From: Candidatus Portnoybacteria bacterium CG_4_9_14_3_um_filter_43_11
GTDB taxonomy: Bacteria > Patescibacteriota > Minisyncoccia > Portnoybacterales > UBA2143
Direction: 5' to 3'
DNA length: 6,197 nt
NCBI GenBank assembly: GCA_002791035.1
Contig: PFWG01000021.1
Location: 9,637-15,833 of the forward strand
Position 1 is the stretch's first letter. Each line of letters starts with the position of its first letter. This document shows, piece after piece, positions 5,868 to 6,197 of the stretch. A program made the position numbers and the translations under genes. The notes under the pieces are model-generated. The model was given only the letters and a program-made list of their open reading frames with translations, was not told the origin of the DNA and did no database searches.

Positions 5868-5927
5868 TCAGGTTAGGACGGTGTTTTTCTCTGCTAAAAA
5901 ACATCTTCTTGGCCGAAAAAATTAAAT
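5868..5927. other. 60-base gap between mrdA and greA, no strong signal
   Basis: Contains an A/T-rich hairpin: TGTTTTT (5882-5888) and AAAAACA (5897-5903) around an 8-base loop, with no following U run, so it is a doubtful terminator. A possible promoter with a poor -35 (TTAGGA, 5873-5878) and TGCTAAAAA (5892-5900) overlaps the hairpin. There is no Shine-Dalgarno sequence before the greA ATG. Confidence 0.25.
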
Positions 5928-6197
5928 ATGAAATACATCAGCCCCGAGGGATTGAAGAAACTTAAAAAAGAATTAGAGGAAAGACGGACAAAAATCCGAC
6001 AGGAGATCGCCAATCGGCTGGAAGAAGCCAAGGGTTTGGGCGACCTGTCCGAGAATACCGAATACCACACCGCCAAAGAGGAGCAGATTTTTAACGAAAA
6101 CCGGATTATAAAACTGGACGAGATTATCAAAAATTCGGTTGTTTTTGATTCAAACAAAAACCAGGCGAAGGACGGCAAAGTTGACATCGGTTCGGTG
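5928..6197 (+). CDS. greA: Transcription elongation factor GreA, partial (3' end beyond the window)
   Basis: Binds the secondary channel of RNA polymerase and stimulates transcript cleavage in backtracked complexes. The visible 90 residues cover the N-terminal antiparallel coiled coil and the first part of the C-terminal FKBP-like domain. MKYISPEGLKKLKKELEE is the standard GreA opening. The tip motif GDLSENTEYHTAKEEQ (38-53) keeps the two acidic residues that help place catalytic Mg2+ (Asp39 and Glu42, equivalent to E. coli Asp41 and Glu44). VDIGSV at the right edge begins the usual V-x-x-G-S-x-V strand of the second domain. The ATG at 5928 gives the normal family start; the preceding bases (GGCCGAAAAAATTAAAT) hold no Shine-Dalgarno sequence. 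It may share the mrdA transcript or have its own weak promoter. Confidence 0.96.
   Translation, partial: MKYISPEGLKKLKKELEERRTKIRQEIANRLEEAKGLGDLSENTEYHTAKEEQIFNENRIIKLDEIIKNSVVFDSNKNQAKDGKVDIGSV

Overview
The window is a compact stretch of core bacterial genes, with no mobile element, CRISPR array, tRNA or rRNA visible. Coding density is high and no reading frame is broken. Lysine-rich proteins, mid-range GC by eye, very short intergenic gaps, weak or absent Shine-Dalgarno sequences and this mix of genes suggest a member of the Patescibacteria/CPR, perhaps Parcubacteria. That placement is an inference; no marker gene in the window settles it.

Layout. On the minus strand, a 153-aa basic protein of unknown function (840 to 379) overlaps by 4 bases the start of peptide deformylase, def (382 down to the left edge, cut before its third motif). 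Back to back with this pair, the plus strand starts with the RNA 2',3'-cyclic phosphodiesterase thpR (874-1434), followed 7 bases later by a WecB/TagA/CpsF (GT26) glycosyltransferase (1442-2143). A TATAAT promoter then drives a small membrane-anchored acidic Pro/Glu/Ala-rich protein (2216-2470), which is followed by a perfect 11-bp hairpin. A new promoter inside that gap starts a cell-elongation cluster: mreC (2547-3350), mreD (3391-3912) and mrdA/PBP2 (3912-5867, sharing one base with mreD). The 5' part of greA (5928 to the right edge) closes the window.

How the genes fit together. MreC, MreD and PBP2 are the membrane and periplasmic parts of the elongasome, which makes peptidoglycan in rod-shaped or elongating cells; the partners mreB and rodA are not in the window. 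The GT26 enzyme belongs to cell-surface glycopolymer synthesis. Def, ThpR and GreA are housekeeping factors for nascent-protein processing, RNA-end metabolism and transcription elongation.

No new defence or mobile system is apparent. The points most worth a second look are the shared, symmetric divergent promoter with a probable leaderless thpR start, the probable leaderless mreC start, the altered catalytic positions in the GT26 enzyme, and two unrecognised proteins: the 153-aa partner of def and the 84-aa membrane-anchored acidic protein.
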